DNA of 22,796 nucleotides from Candidatus Rifleibacteriota bacterium. Lineage in GTDB: Bacteria > Riflebacteria > Ozemobacteria > Ozemobacterales > Ozemobacteraceae. A program made the translations under genes and the position numbers. Each line of letters begins with the position of its first letter. The first letter of the stretch is position 1. The notes beneath the pieces are model-generated. The model had not been told where the DNA came from, searched no databases, and worked only from the letters and a program-made list of their open reading frames with translations. The stretch is taken from contig JAKQQP010000192.1 in the NCBI GenBank assembly GCA_029564115.1, positions 1 to 22,796 on the forward strand, in the 5' to 3' direction. Positions 16,481 to 22,796 of this stretch are shown here, piece by piece.

Positions 16481-18073
16481 ATGATGGAACGCACGCAGTA
16501 TTTCTGGCGCTCTGTTTGCCTGTTTCTTGCAATTATGATGATTGGGGCGGCCGTTTCTTCTGTCGCCGCCGAAAAACAGATAAAGATCAAAGTTGCCCAG
16601 TATGCAAAAGATCTCGAATTCAACTGCCCTCAGGGAGCAGCCTGGGAACTCGGCGGCCAGAACGGCCGTATTCAGCCGGGCGAAAAATGTGTACTGACTG
16701 GCACCATGACTGCTAAAGCCGTCAGGCGCTTTCGGGTCATGGTTTCTTCGACTTCTCTCGCAGAAACAGAAACTATAAAAGCTGACGAAGATAAATGGCG
16801 TCGGCTTGGGTTTCCGGTGCGCACCATGGTCGTCGGTCAGGAATTCTTTGCTGAAGACGGCAAAACCTTTCTGTATGACAATCGCATGGCAATGGTCGAA
16901 GTTGGTGTTTTCAACGACAAGGCCTCAGCCCAGGCTCTGGTCGACAAACTTTCAGCCCAGGGGCAGTCGAGCTGGATCTACGAAGAAATCGTGCAGCTGG
17001 CACAGGGCACCCTGAACTTCACAATTAACGGCGCATTCAAGGCTACCGGTAAAGAATTCGCCCTTCTGCCGCAGCAGACCATTCACATGAAGAAAGTCGA
17101 GTATGGTGCCGGTTATTCGTGGCATGGCTATGCCGACCGCAACTACTCAGGTTCACTGCTGGTGCGTTATGGTGCGAACGATGCGATTGACTGCATTCTC
17201 ACCACCGCGTTTGAAAATGTTCTCGCTGGTGTCGTTCCGTCAGAAATTTCAGCCAAAGCCGAAATCGGCGCGTTGCAGGCCCAGGCCGTCGCCGCCCGCG
17301 GCGAAATCATGGCTAAAATCGGCGTCAGACACGCCAGCGAAGGGTTCGATACCTGTTCTGAACAGCACTGTCAGGTGTTCAACGGTGATACCACCTATTC
17401 AATCGATGTCGGCAGAAAAATCGCTCCGACTGCCGGTTACGTTCTCATGGGCCAGAATGGCCACATTCTCGACGCGGTTTATGCTGCAAACTGCGGTGGC
17501 CACAGCGAATCCAGCCACTATGTCTGGACTACCCAGCCAAATCCAGCCCTCACTGGAAAATGGGACAATTCAGGAACCCCGGCACTCGATCTGAGCGAAG
17601 AAGAACAGGTTGGTGTGTTTATTCGCAATCCTCCCGCAGGCTGTCACTGCAATAACCCGACAGTAGAGGGTGGCAACCGTTTCCGCTGGAACAAAGCCAT
17701 GGCCGCCGCCGACTGGAAAAAGGTCGAAGAAAGTCTGGCAATTGGCCGGGTTAAAACGGTCAAAGACATTGCCCGTGGTGTTTCAGGCCGCATCTATCGC
17801 CTCACCTTCGTTGGCGAACGCGGCGAAAAGACCGTCATGAAAGAACTTAACATTCGCCGCCTCTTTGGTGGCCTCGCCAGCGCCTGCTTCGTCGCCGAAT
17901 GGAAGCGAGATGCCGCTGGTTATATTGTGAGTGCCGAACTTCTCGGTGCCGGTTTCGGTCACGGGGTCGGCATGTGCCAGACCGGTGCCCAGAGTCTGGC
18001 CAAACAGGGCTGGAACTACCAGCGCATCCTCAGCCACTATTTCACCGGCAGCCAGCTGAAAAAGATGTATTGA
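16481..18073 (+). CDS. SpoIID/LytB-family peptidoglycan-active protein with SPOR-like region (paralogue 1)
   Basis: 530 residues, with a signal peptide (about 1-30, ending SVAA). Two degenerate regions include a SPOR-like segment (about 137-172, MVEVGVFNDKASAQ onwards), a fold that binds denuded glycan. The SpoIID/LytB domain spans about 215-530: VVPSEISAKA with the expected catalytic E255, AANCGGHS near 336, and GHGVGMCQTGA at 493-503. H284, C292 and C297 (HASEGFDTCSEQHCQV) may form a metal site as reported for some SpoIID proteins. SpoIID is a lytic transglycosylase acting on peptidoglycan during engulfment; here no other sporulation gene is visible, so envelope remodelling is likelier. The start has GAGG six bases upstream. 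It has its own terminator and converges on the amidase gene. Confidence 0.9.
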   Translation: MMERTQYFWRSVCLFLAIMMIGAAVSSVAAEKQIKIKVAQYAKDLEFNCPQGAAWELGGQNGRIQPGEKCVLTGTMTAKAVRRFRVMVSSTSLAETETIKADEDKWRRLGFPVRTMVVGQEFFAEDGKTFLYDNRMAMVEVGVFNDKASAQALVDKLSAQGQSSWIYEEIVQLAQGTLNFTINGAFKATGKEFALLPQQTIHMKKVEYGAGYSWHGYADRNYSGSLLVRYGANDAIDCILTTAFENVLAGVVPSEISAKAEIGALQAQAVAARGEIMAKIGVRHASEGFDTCSEQHCQVFNGDTTYSIDVGRKIAPTAGYVLMGQNGHILDAVYAANCGGHSESSHYVWTTQPNPALTGKWDNSGTPALDLSEEEQVGVFIRNPPAGCHCNNPTVEGGNRFRWNKAMAAADWKKVEESLAIGRVKTVKDIARGVSGRIYRLTFVGERGEKTVMKELNIRRLFGGLASACFVAEWKRDAAGYIVSAELLGAGFGHGVGMCQTGAQSLAKQGWNYQRILSHYFTGSQLKKMY

Positions 18074-18080
18074 TCGCCTT

Positions 18081-18133
18081 AAAACAACACGCCGGTTCGC
18101 GCATTCTGATGCCGAACCGGCGTGTTGTTTTTT
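18081..18133 (+). terminator. Strong intrinsic terminator of spoIID paralogue 1
   Basis: Two 19-base perfectly paired arms (18081-18099 and 18113-18131), GC-rich at the centre, surround a 13-base loop and end in a run of T's at 18128-18133. The region from 18134 to about 18374 shows no gene. Confidence 0.92.
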
Positions 18134-18377
18134 GTCTCCGGCGGGGGTTGTGTGGATTCTGAGTCGCTCAAAGCTGGTGCAAAACCTTGCGTGATTCCAA
18201 GGACTGGGTGGGGTAAATAAATCCCGATAAGATCGGTCTTGGCGAGCCAACCAGACTTGTTTTGTGCCTGGTTTTGTTCTTGTTCTTAGCTTTTGCTGTG
18301 GTGGTGAGAGATCTTTGACTTGGTTTATATATAAAAACAAAGAGCGGAAAACAAAGAAGGAATTAAATTTGCCTCAA

Positions 18378-18413
18378 ATAAAACGCGGGCCGTCTCTGGA
18401 GAGACAGCCCGCG
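18378..18413 (-). terminator. Intrinsic terminator of the amidase gene
   Basis: Stem CGCGGGC (18384-18390) pairs with GCCCGCG (18407-18413). After one C/A mismatch, GTCTCT pairs with AGAGAC around a two-base loop. On the minus strand the hairpin is followed by a T-rich run (complement of 18378-18383). It lies 24 bases after the amidase stop. Confidence 0.88.
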
Positions 18414-18436
18414 AATTTAAGAACTGTTAGTAAGAG

Positions 18437-19432
18437 TTACTGGCCGATGTTTTTCAGAAGTTTTTCGCGGTATTCGGGCAGTTTCTTGTAAAGCATTGTG
18501 CCCGGGCATGACTTCGGGGCGAAGTCGCAGTGGCCGTAAAGGTTGGTTTTCGGGTCGATCTTGTAGGTCGAGGCCAGCCATGACAGCACGTTAAGAAGAG
18601 ATTCTTCAATTTTGGGGTTAAGCTGGTCTTTATTATCGTCATAGTCGCCGATGACGCAGACACCTACTGAATTTGTATTGGGTGAGCAGTGAGCGCCAAC
18701 GACGCCTTCGGGGCGGCCCTGATAAATAACGCCATCAGGCCCGATCAGAAAGTGGTAGCCAATGTCGGCCCATTTGGTTTTCGGGTCATCCATGTGATAG
18801 TTCTGAATGCCGCGAATGGTGGCTGCGCCTTTGTATGAAGCCTGGTTCGGCAGATAGCTGTGATGAACGATCAGCCGCTGCGGGGTATGAGGAGTATATG
18901 AAGATTTTGGGGGTCTGGCACCCCAGGCGGCGCGTGCTACGACTGTGGGTTTGGCCCAGGCAGCTTTCACTTCGAACGGAGCCGGTTTCTGCATGAAATA
19001 TTCCATTTTCTTTGCTTCAAGATAGTTACCCTGAACGGAAAAATGTCTCACGGCAGTTTTGCCTCTTTCGGGGTCTCTGACGACGAACATCAGCTGACAG
19101 GCCGAAACTGAGTCGATGGCAGAAAAATGATATTCACCATCAAAAGCCAGATAGCTTGTCCAGCGGCCGGTTTCAGCATATCTGAATCTGGCATAGCATC
19201 TGACGAGGGCCTTTTCAGCCTTTTCCATGTCAACGCCGACGATCAGGTTGTTGACGGCTTTGTCCATTTCCATTACTGCGGTTTCATGCTGGCCATAGGT
19301 TGAGCCGGATACGATAAAATCAGGGTTGCCGGTAATAAGAACGTCAGGGGTGTCGACGTCGGCGCGAACCAGGCAGGGGAGCATAAAAGCGAAAAACAGT
19401 GCTAAAAGACCAATCATTCTCAGATACTTCAT
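18437..19432 (-). CDS. Exported PGRP-type N-acetylmuramoyl-L-alanine amidase
   Basis: 331 residues. A signal peptide (about 1-24) ends LVRA before DVDTP. A non-catalytic region (about 30-155) precedes the amidase/PGRP domain (about 165-331), which opens with ARAAWGARPPK. The T7-lysozyme-type zinc ligands can be assigned to H190 (IVHHS), H301 (YGHCDF) and C309 (SCPGT), with the catalytic-site Y226 (GYHFLIG). The domain cleaves the amide between MurNAc and L-alanine of peptidoglycan, acting outside the cytoplasmic membrane. The start at 19432 has GAGG six bases upstream. It is a single-gene unit, with a terminator on each side, between the two spoIID paralogues. That position fits joint glycan and stem-peptide cleavage. 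Confidence 0.93.
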   Translation of the reverse strand: MKYLRMIGLLALFFAFMLPCLVRADVDTPDVLITGNPDFIVSGSTYGQHETAVMEMDKAVNNLIVGVDMEKAEKALVRCYARFRYAETGRWTSYLAFDGEYHFSAIDSVSACQLMFVVRDPERGKTAVRHFSVQGNYLEAKKMEYFMQKPAPFEVKAAWAKPTVVARAAWGARPPKSSYTPHTPQRLIVHHSYLPNQASYKGAATIRGIQNYHMDDPKTKWADIGYHFLIGPDGVIYQGRPEGVVGAHCSPNTNSVGVCVIGDYDDNKDQLNPKIEESLLNVLSWLASTYKIDPKTNLYGHCDFAPKSCPGTMLYKKLPEYREKLLKNIGQ

Positions 19433-19490
19433 ACTTCACCTCTAATAACAACTTTGTCTGATCATTATACATGAAAATAAATTGTCACGC

Positions 19491-19534
19491 AAATAAACAT
19501 CCCGCCCGGCATTTCTGGTGTACCGGGCGGGATG
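19491..19534 (-). terminator. Intrinsic terminator ending the murQ-spoIID-lipoprotein transcript
   Basis: Perfect 12-bp arms CATCCCGCCCGG (19498-19509) and CCGGGCGGGATG (19523-19534) surround a 13-base loop. On the minus strand it is followed by TTTATTT (complement of 19491-19497). It lies 23 bases after the stop of the 43-codon gene, which supports that gene being transcribed. Confidence 0.9.
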
Positions 19535-19556
19535 TTCAACCGCTGATCAGGAAATA

Positions 19557-19688
19557 TCAGTTGTTTCTGACTTCGTTAAAAAGGTCAGAAAGCTGGTCGA
19601 GAGCGGCAAAAGTCTCTTTGATCAGCTTTTGCATACGGTCTTCACTGTTCTGAAAGTTTGATTTACTGCGTGATTCTGGCTTTGACAT
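19557..19688 (-). CDS. Very small (43-residue) charged helical protein
   Basis: It starts MSKPESRSKS and ends LSDLFNEVRNN. Residues 19-41 form an amphipathic helix with hydrophobic residues spaced as in a coiled coil. The ATG at 19688 lacks a strong ribosome binding site, so this is less certain than its neighbour. It sits between the small lipoprotein gene (19 bases away) and a strong terminator, in one direction with them. A periplasmic or export signal is absent. Function is unknown. Support comes from position, codon pattern and the terminator directly after it. Confidence 0.45.
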   Translation of the reverse strand: MSKPESRSKSNFQNSEDRMQKLIKETFAALDQLSDLFNEVRNN

Positions 19689-19707
19689 TGCTTTTGAAAT
19701 CCAGGCC

Positions 19708-19857
19708 CTATTTGCCTTCGAAGTTGTCTAGATTGCCTGGGCCGATGGTCTTTTTAACGACACTGTCAGAAGTAGTATCATCAGACCCGCAACCGGTGAT
19801 TGCGATCGGGGAAAGCATTATTGCAACTGCAATCAGCATCCACAAGTATTTTTTCAC
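19708..19857 (-). CDS. Small lipoprotein (49 residues)
   Basis: A GTG start at 19857 with AAAGGAG nine bases upstream gives MKKYLWMLIAVAIMLSP and then the lipobox ITGC, with the lipidated cysteine at residue 23. The mature part is only about 27 residues (starting CGSDDTT) and polar. Lipid attachment places it on the outer face of the inner membrane or in the outer membrane. It follows spoIID paralogue 2 by 59 bases and probably shares its transcript. A partner or regulator of the wall hydrolases is plausible from context only. An entericidin-like or other toxin-type peptide cannot be excluded. Confidence 0.75.
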   Translation of the reverse strand: MKKYLWMLIAVAIMLSPIAITGCGSDDTTSDSVVKKTIGPGNLDNFEGK

Positions 19858-19873
19858 CTGCTGTTTCTCCTTT

Positions 19874-19891
19874 GCACTGAACTTGCAGTGC
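19874..19891 (-). promoter_or_regulatory. Hairpin abutting the lipoprotein ribosome binding site
   Basis: GCACTG (19874-19879) and CAGTGC (19886-19891) pair around six bases. On the minus strand the hairpin ends directly before AAAGGAG (19867-19873). It could tune translation or stabilise a processed 3' segment. There is no T-run, so it is not a terminator. Confidence 0.35.
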
Positions 19892-19916
19892 CTATCGGCA
19901 GGTGTCAGAGAATTTT

Positions 19917-21473
19917 TTAGTAAAGTTTAACCAGTTTTGCCCCCGGAAAATAATGCAGCAGAATGTCGGCAAAGGCTTGGCCTACCAGCGCCATACTCTG
20001 GGCTCCAGTCTGACACATACCGACGCCGTGACCCCAGCCGGCCCCTTCAAAGTCGGCGGCGTTGATGAACCCCTGTTTGTCGCGTTTCCAGTCGGCCTTG
20101 AAAAACGAACTACGCAGCCCGCCAAAAAGCTGTCTGATCGGCAGTTCCTTTAAAACCGTCTTTTCGCCATTTTCGCCACTCAGCTTGATGCTGACGATGC
20201 GGCCTGAAATCTCTCTGACGATACCACTGATTTCTTTGATTCTGCCAATGGCGGCCTTGCCTTCTACAGTCTGCCATTCTTTCGGGCTCAGGCTCTTTTT
20301 CCATCTGAATTTGTCAGCGCCTTCGACTCCCGGAGTCGCACACCAGCAGTCGGGCGGGGCGCTGATAAAGCTGCACGCCTGTTCTTCATTGGTCAGATCA
20401 ATTCTAATACCGGTTTTTATGTCAGAAACGCCCTGTAGATGAGGGTCGGCGTTCGAGGTCCAGATGTTCTGATTTGCAGAAGAGTGCCCGCCACAGTTGG
20501 CCCCATAGACGGCGTCAAGTATGCCACCCTTGTGGTTTTCGAGCACCAGGCCACGGGTAGGGGAGATGCTGGCAGCAATATTCTGGTCGGTTGGCTGCAG
20601 GCCTTTGTAAACCTGGCAATGCTGCTCTGAACAGAAGTCGAAGCCCTCGTTCAGATGCCGAACGCCCTTTTTGGAAAGCATCTCGCCTCTCGCTGCCACT
20701 GCCTGGGCCTGCATGGCGGCCATCGGCGCCTTTGCCGATATTTCTGAGGGCACAATTCCGACGAGCAGCTTTTCGAGATCGGTTATTTCGATGCAGTCGA
20801 GCGAATTCTCGACACCGAATTGAATCAGCATGTCGCCGGCGAATTTGCGGTCTTCAAAGCCGTGCCATGAGTAGCCTTTTGCGAATTCGGCCTTGCGCAG
20901 AATTGTGTTCTCTTTGCTGCTGAATTTCAGGCCGGTCAGGCTTTCGATAATTGTCTGTTTGCCAAGCTTGAGCTGCAGTTTTCCGGTTGCCGGCCTGATA
21001 TTTTCGATAAAAACCCAGCTGGAAATACCATCTGCGGCAAGCTTGTCCTGTAGTTTGCGGGCTTCGGCCTCGTCGGCAAAAATTCCGACGCCGATAAAAA
21101 CGACGCGATTGTCAGGGTAGCCCGGTGCCGGGGTATTGCCGGCGAGAAAGCGATGGGTCTTGAAAGCTTTGAATTTGAGTTCGGTTGCGCGCAGCTGATT
21201 CTCGTCGGCAGCACTGCCTGAGCCAACCATCAGGTGATAGCGGCGCACCGCCTTTGTCTGCAGCTGCCCGGTGATGACGTAGGCACGGTCGGGGATGATT
21301 TTTCCGCTCTTTTTGTCGGCCTGCCAGGTGCCGCCAGCCGGCATGACGACCTCAATTCTGCTGGCATACTGGGCGACGCGAATTTTAACTTCGGGCGCTT
21401 TTGCTGCCATAGCCATACCTGCTGCCAGGTTGATGAGCAATACCGCCAGAAGCGACTGTAGAAGTTTATTCAT
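19917..21473 (-). CDS. SpoIID/LytB-family peptidoglycan-active protein with SPOR-like region (paralogue 2)
   Basis: 518 residues from the ATG at 21473, which has GGAG nine bases upstream; a TTG two codons earlier is less well spaced. The signal peptide ends near AMAA (about 24). The architecture matches paralogue 1: an amino-terminal KIRVAQYAS region, a SPOR-like segment (about 125-158, VVFIGVGIFADEAEA onwards), then the SpoIID domain with IVPSEISAK (E244 expected catalytic), FCSEQHCQV, ANCGGHSS and GHGVGMCQTGA. Both paralogues carry a Cys-rich insert (SAPPDCWCATPGVEG here). It is expected to cleave denuded glycan strands outside the inner membrane. The start lies inside the end of murQ (8-base overlap), so the two are translationally coupled. 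Confidence 0.9.
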   Translation of the reverse strand: MNKLLQSLLAVLLINLAAGMAMAAKAPEVKIRVAQYASRIEVVMPAGGTWQADKKSGKIIPDRAYVITGQLQTKAVRRYHLMVGSGSAADENQLRATELKFKAFKTHRFLAGNTPAPGYPDNRVVFIGVGIFADEAEARKLQDKLAADGISSWVFIENIRPATGKLQLKLGKQTIIESLTGLKFSSKENTILRKAEFAKGYSWHGFEDRKFAGDMLIQFGVENSLDCIEITDLEKLLVGIVPSEISAKAPMAAMQAQAVAARGEMLSKKGVRHLNEGFDFCSEQHCQVYKGLQPTDQNIAASISPTRGLVLENHKGGILDAVYGANCGGHSSANQNIWTSNADPHLQGVSDIKTGIRIDLTNEEQACSFISAPPDCWCATPGVEGADKFRWKKSLSPKEWQTVEGKAAIGRIKEISGIVREISGRIVSIKLSGENGEKTVLKELPIRQLFGGLRSSFFKADWKRDKQGFINAADFEGAGWGHGVGMCQTGAQSMALVGQAFADILLHYFPGAKLVKLY

Positions 21474-22404
21474 GATCAATATCTCCGATGGCTTTGTAAA
21501 GCACGCCTTCAGCCTGCTTCAGTTTAAGCTTAGCCTGCTCGACAGTGAAATCGGTGCGGGCGAGCAGAATCGCGAGTTTGACGTCGCCATCCGCTTCCTG
21601 CAACTTGGCTTCGGCCAGATAATTCGGCACCTGTCCGCCTTCCATGACAATGCGCAGGGCCCGGCGGCGCAACTTGGCGTTGGTAGCTCTCATGTCGATC
21701 ATCAGATTCTCAAAAACCTTGCCGATCCTGATCATGCTGATGCTCGAAAGCATGTTGAGAACCATTTTGCAGGCTGTTCCGCTTTTAAGGCGGGTCGAAC
21801 CGGTTATTACCTCGGGTCCGACGGCCGGGTTGATCAATACGTCGGTTTTGGGCAGGTCGCCATAAGGATTGCAGGTGAGTAATACGGTGTGCGCCCCGAT
21901 CGAACGGGCGTAGTCGATGCCGCCGACGACGTAAGGGGTGGTGCCCGAAGCGGTGATGCCGACCAGAACGTCATCTTTGCAGAAGTTGACCTCGATGAGG
22001 TCGGCCCGCCCTGCTGAAACGATGTCTTCTGCCCCTTCAGCAGCATTGTTGAGTGCCTGATACCCGCCGGCAATGATTCCCATGACCATATCCGGCGAAA
22101 CCCCGAAGGTCGGGGGACATTCAGATGCGTCAAGAACGCCAAGCCGGCCTGAAGTTCCGGCGCCGAGATAAATCAGTCGGCCGCCCTTTTTGAAAGCGCT
22201 GACAATGAGCTCGATAGCCTGGGCTATCGTTTCTGAACAAGCCTCGACCGCCTTGTAAATTGCCTTATCTTCATTGATGAAAAGCTTAACCGCGTCACGG
22301 GTGCTGACTCGGTCAATATAAATAGTGCGTGGATTACGGGTCTCGGTAAGGGCCTGAGTGGCTTCGGTCCTGCCGGCTTTGCCCTGAAGCTTGCTTTCGG
22401 TCAT
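21466..22404 (-). CDS. murQ: N-acetylmuramic acid 6-phosphate etherase MurQ
   Basis: 312 residues, close to the roughly 300 usual for MurQ. The SIS-domain signature GAGTSGRLGVLDASECPPTF is at 81-100, with E95 matching the catalytic glutamate of the family. A second conserved glutamate lies in EGAED (123-127), and ITASGTTPYV is a further SIS sugar-phosphate loop. MurQ cleaves the D-lactyl ether of MurNAc 6-phosphate in the cytoplasm, giving GlcNAc 6-phosphate and D-lactate in peptidoglycan recycling. The ATG at 22404 has GGAG seven bases upstream and overlaps the kinase stop by four bases (ATGA). Downstream it overlaps spoIID paralogue 2, so wall cleavage and sugar salvage share a transcript. 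Confidence 0.96.
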   Translation of the reverse strand: MTESKLQGKAGRTEATQALTETRNPRTIYIDRVSTRDAVKLFINEDKAIYKAVEACSETIAQAIELIVSAFKKGGRLIYLGAGTSGRLGVLDASECPPTFGVSPDMVMGIIAGGYQALNNAAEGAEDIVSAGRADLIEVNFCKDDVLVGITASGTTPYVVGGIDYARSIGAHTVLLTCNPYGDLPKTDVLINPAVGPEVITGSTRLKSGTACKMVLNMLSSISMIRIGKVFENLMIDMRATNAKLRRRALRIVMEGGQVPNYLAEAKLQEADGDVKLAILLARTDFTVEQAKLKLKQAEGVLYKAIGDIDHE

Positions 22405-22796
22405 TGTTTAACTCCGGTGATTAAAAGTTTTTTCAGATCGGCTGAGGCATAATCGGTTCTTGCATGCAGAATCAGCGGCCCCATGAAAAGCTCACAGGCG
22501 CGCTTTTTCCAGGTAATGTCGAGTTTGTGCTGGCGACAGGCACCGGTCATCAGATCATGGAAAGGGGCCCATCCGGCCCACAGCCCCCCCGAGCCGACCG
22601 CTTCTGCCTGGTTCATGGCCAGTTGCTGCATCAGATGCGTCAAAGAACGTGCCAGCAGATTGACCGAGTCGATGACCATGCGAGAGGCAGCCTTGCTTTC
22701 GGCATCAAATGCGTCGGTAAGAACCGGTGCAAAAGCGCCGAGACGGTTCTGAATGCCGCTGCTGCGGTAAAGTTCGTCAATTATATGGCGCCGGTC
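22401..22796 (-). CDS. BadF/BadG-type sugar kinase, carboxy-terminal part (MurK-like), cut by window edge
   Basis: The last 131 residues are visible. The helix with AESKAASRMVIDSVNLLARS, followed by AVGSGGLWAG and a terminal GPLILHARTDYASADLKKLL, matches the carboxy-terminal lobe of BadF/BadG/BcrA/BcrD ATPases and N-acetylglucosamine kinases. In that lobe a GSGG turn contacts ATP. Direct coupling to murQ (ATGA overlap) suggests a MurNAc or MurNAc/GlcNAc kinase like Clostridium MurK, supplying MurNAc 6-phosphate to MurQ. The substrate is inferred from context; the amino-terminal phosphate-binding loops lie beyond the window. Confidence 0.75.
   Translation of the reverse strand, partial: DRRHIIDELYRSSGIQNRLGAFAPVLTDAFDAESKAASRMVIDSVNLLARSLTHLMQQLAMNQAEAVGSGGLWAGWAPFHDLMTGACRQHKLDITWKKRACELFMGPLILHARTDYASADLKKLLITGVKQ

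Noticed and set aside
1..22796. tRNA genes, rRNA genes and CRISPR arrays
   Set aside because: No cloverleaf-like pattern, rRNA-like stretch or regularly spaced short repeats were seen on either strand.

Overview
This is a bacterial chromosomal segment with densely packed genes, GGAG/GAGG-type ribosome binding sites and fairly frequent TTG and GTG starts. It carries no rRNA, tRNA, CRISPR array or intact insertion sequence that I can see. The host cannot be placed from this window. Exported SpoIID/LytB-family proteins, an Rpn/PD-(D/E)XK transposase-like gene and RlmM together suggest a deep-branching bacterium, perhaps from a candidate phylum such as Riflebacteria; that is a guess.

Left flank (1-2625): the amino-terminal part of an exported FAD-dependent oxidoreductase (minus strand, cut by the window edge), then rlmM (plus strand), encoding the 23S rRNA 2'-O-ribose methyltransferase.

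Central island (about 2670-14165): a one-direction operon that I read as a type 4 BREX phage-defence system. The order is brxP (PP-loop/PAPS-reductase family, with Fe-S cysteines and a ferredoxin-like insert), brxC/pglY (1349-residue P-loop ATPase), an unrecognised 296-residue gene, pglZ (alkaline-phosphatase superfamily), brxL (short form, AAA+ core without a Lon protease domain), and a 68-residue four-cysteine zinc-ribbon protein. Genes overlap or are spaced by a few bases, except for 35 bases before brxL. No DNA methyltransferase (PglX) is present, so self/non-self marking would have to depend on BrxP sulfur chemistry or on something else. The left edge holds a cluster of nested palindromes, including two hairpins that share one arm. 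The right edge has a 10-bp inverted repeat next to an Rpn-family recombination nuclease gene. The unrecognised gene shows what looks like a compensated double frameshift.

Right flank (14182-22796): the rpn gene (minus), a small EF-hand protein (plus), and a cell-wall locus. The cell-wall locus has two convergent spoIID/lytB paralogues with SPOR-like segments, a PGRP-type N-acetylmuramoyl-L-alanine amidase, murQ and the end of a BadF-type sugar kinase gene. On the minus strand the kinase, murQ and the second spoIID paralogue overlap end to end. They are followed by two very small genes (a 49-residue lipoprotein and a 43-residue helical protein) and a strong terminator. This links peptidoglycan cleavage to muramic-acid salvage in one apparent transcript.
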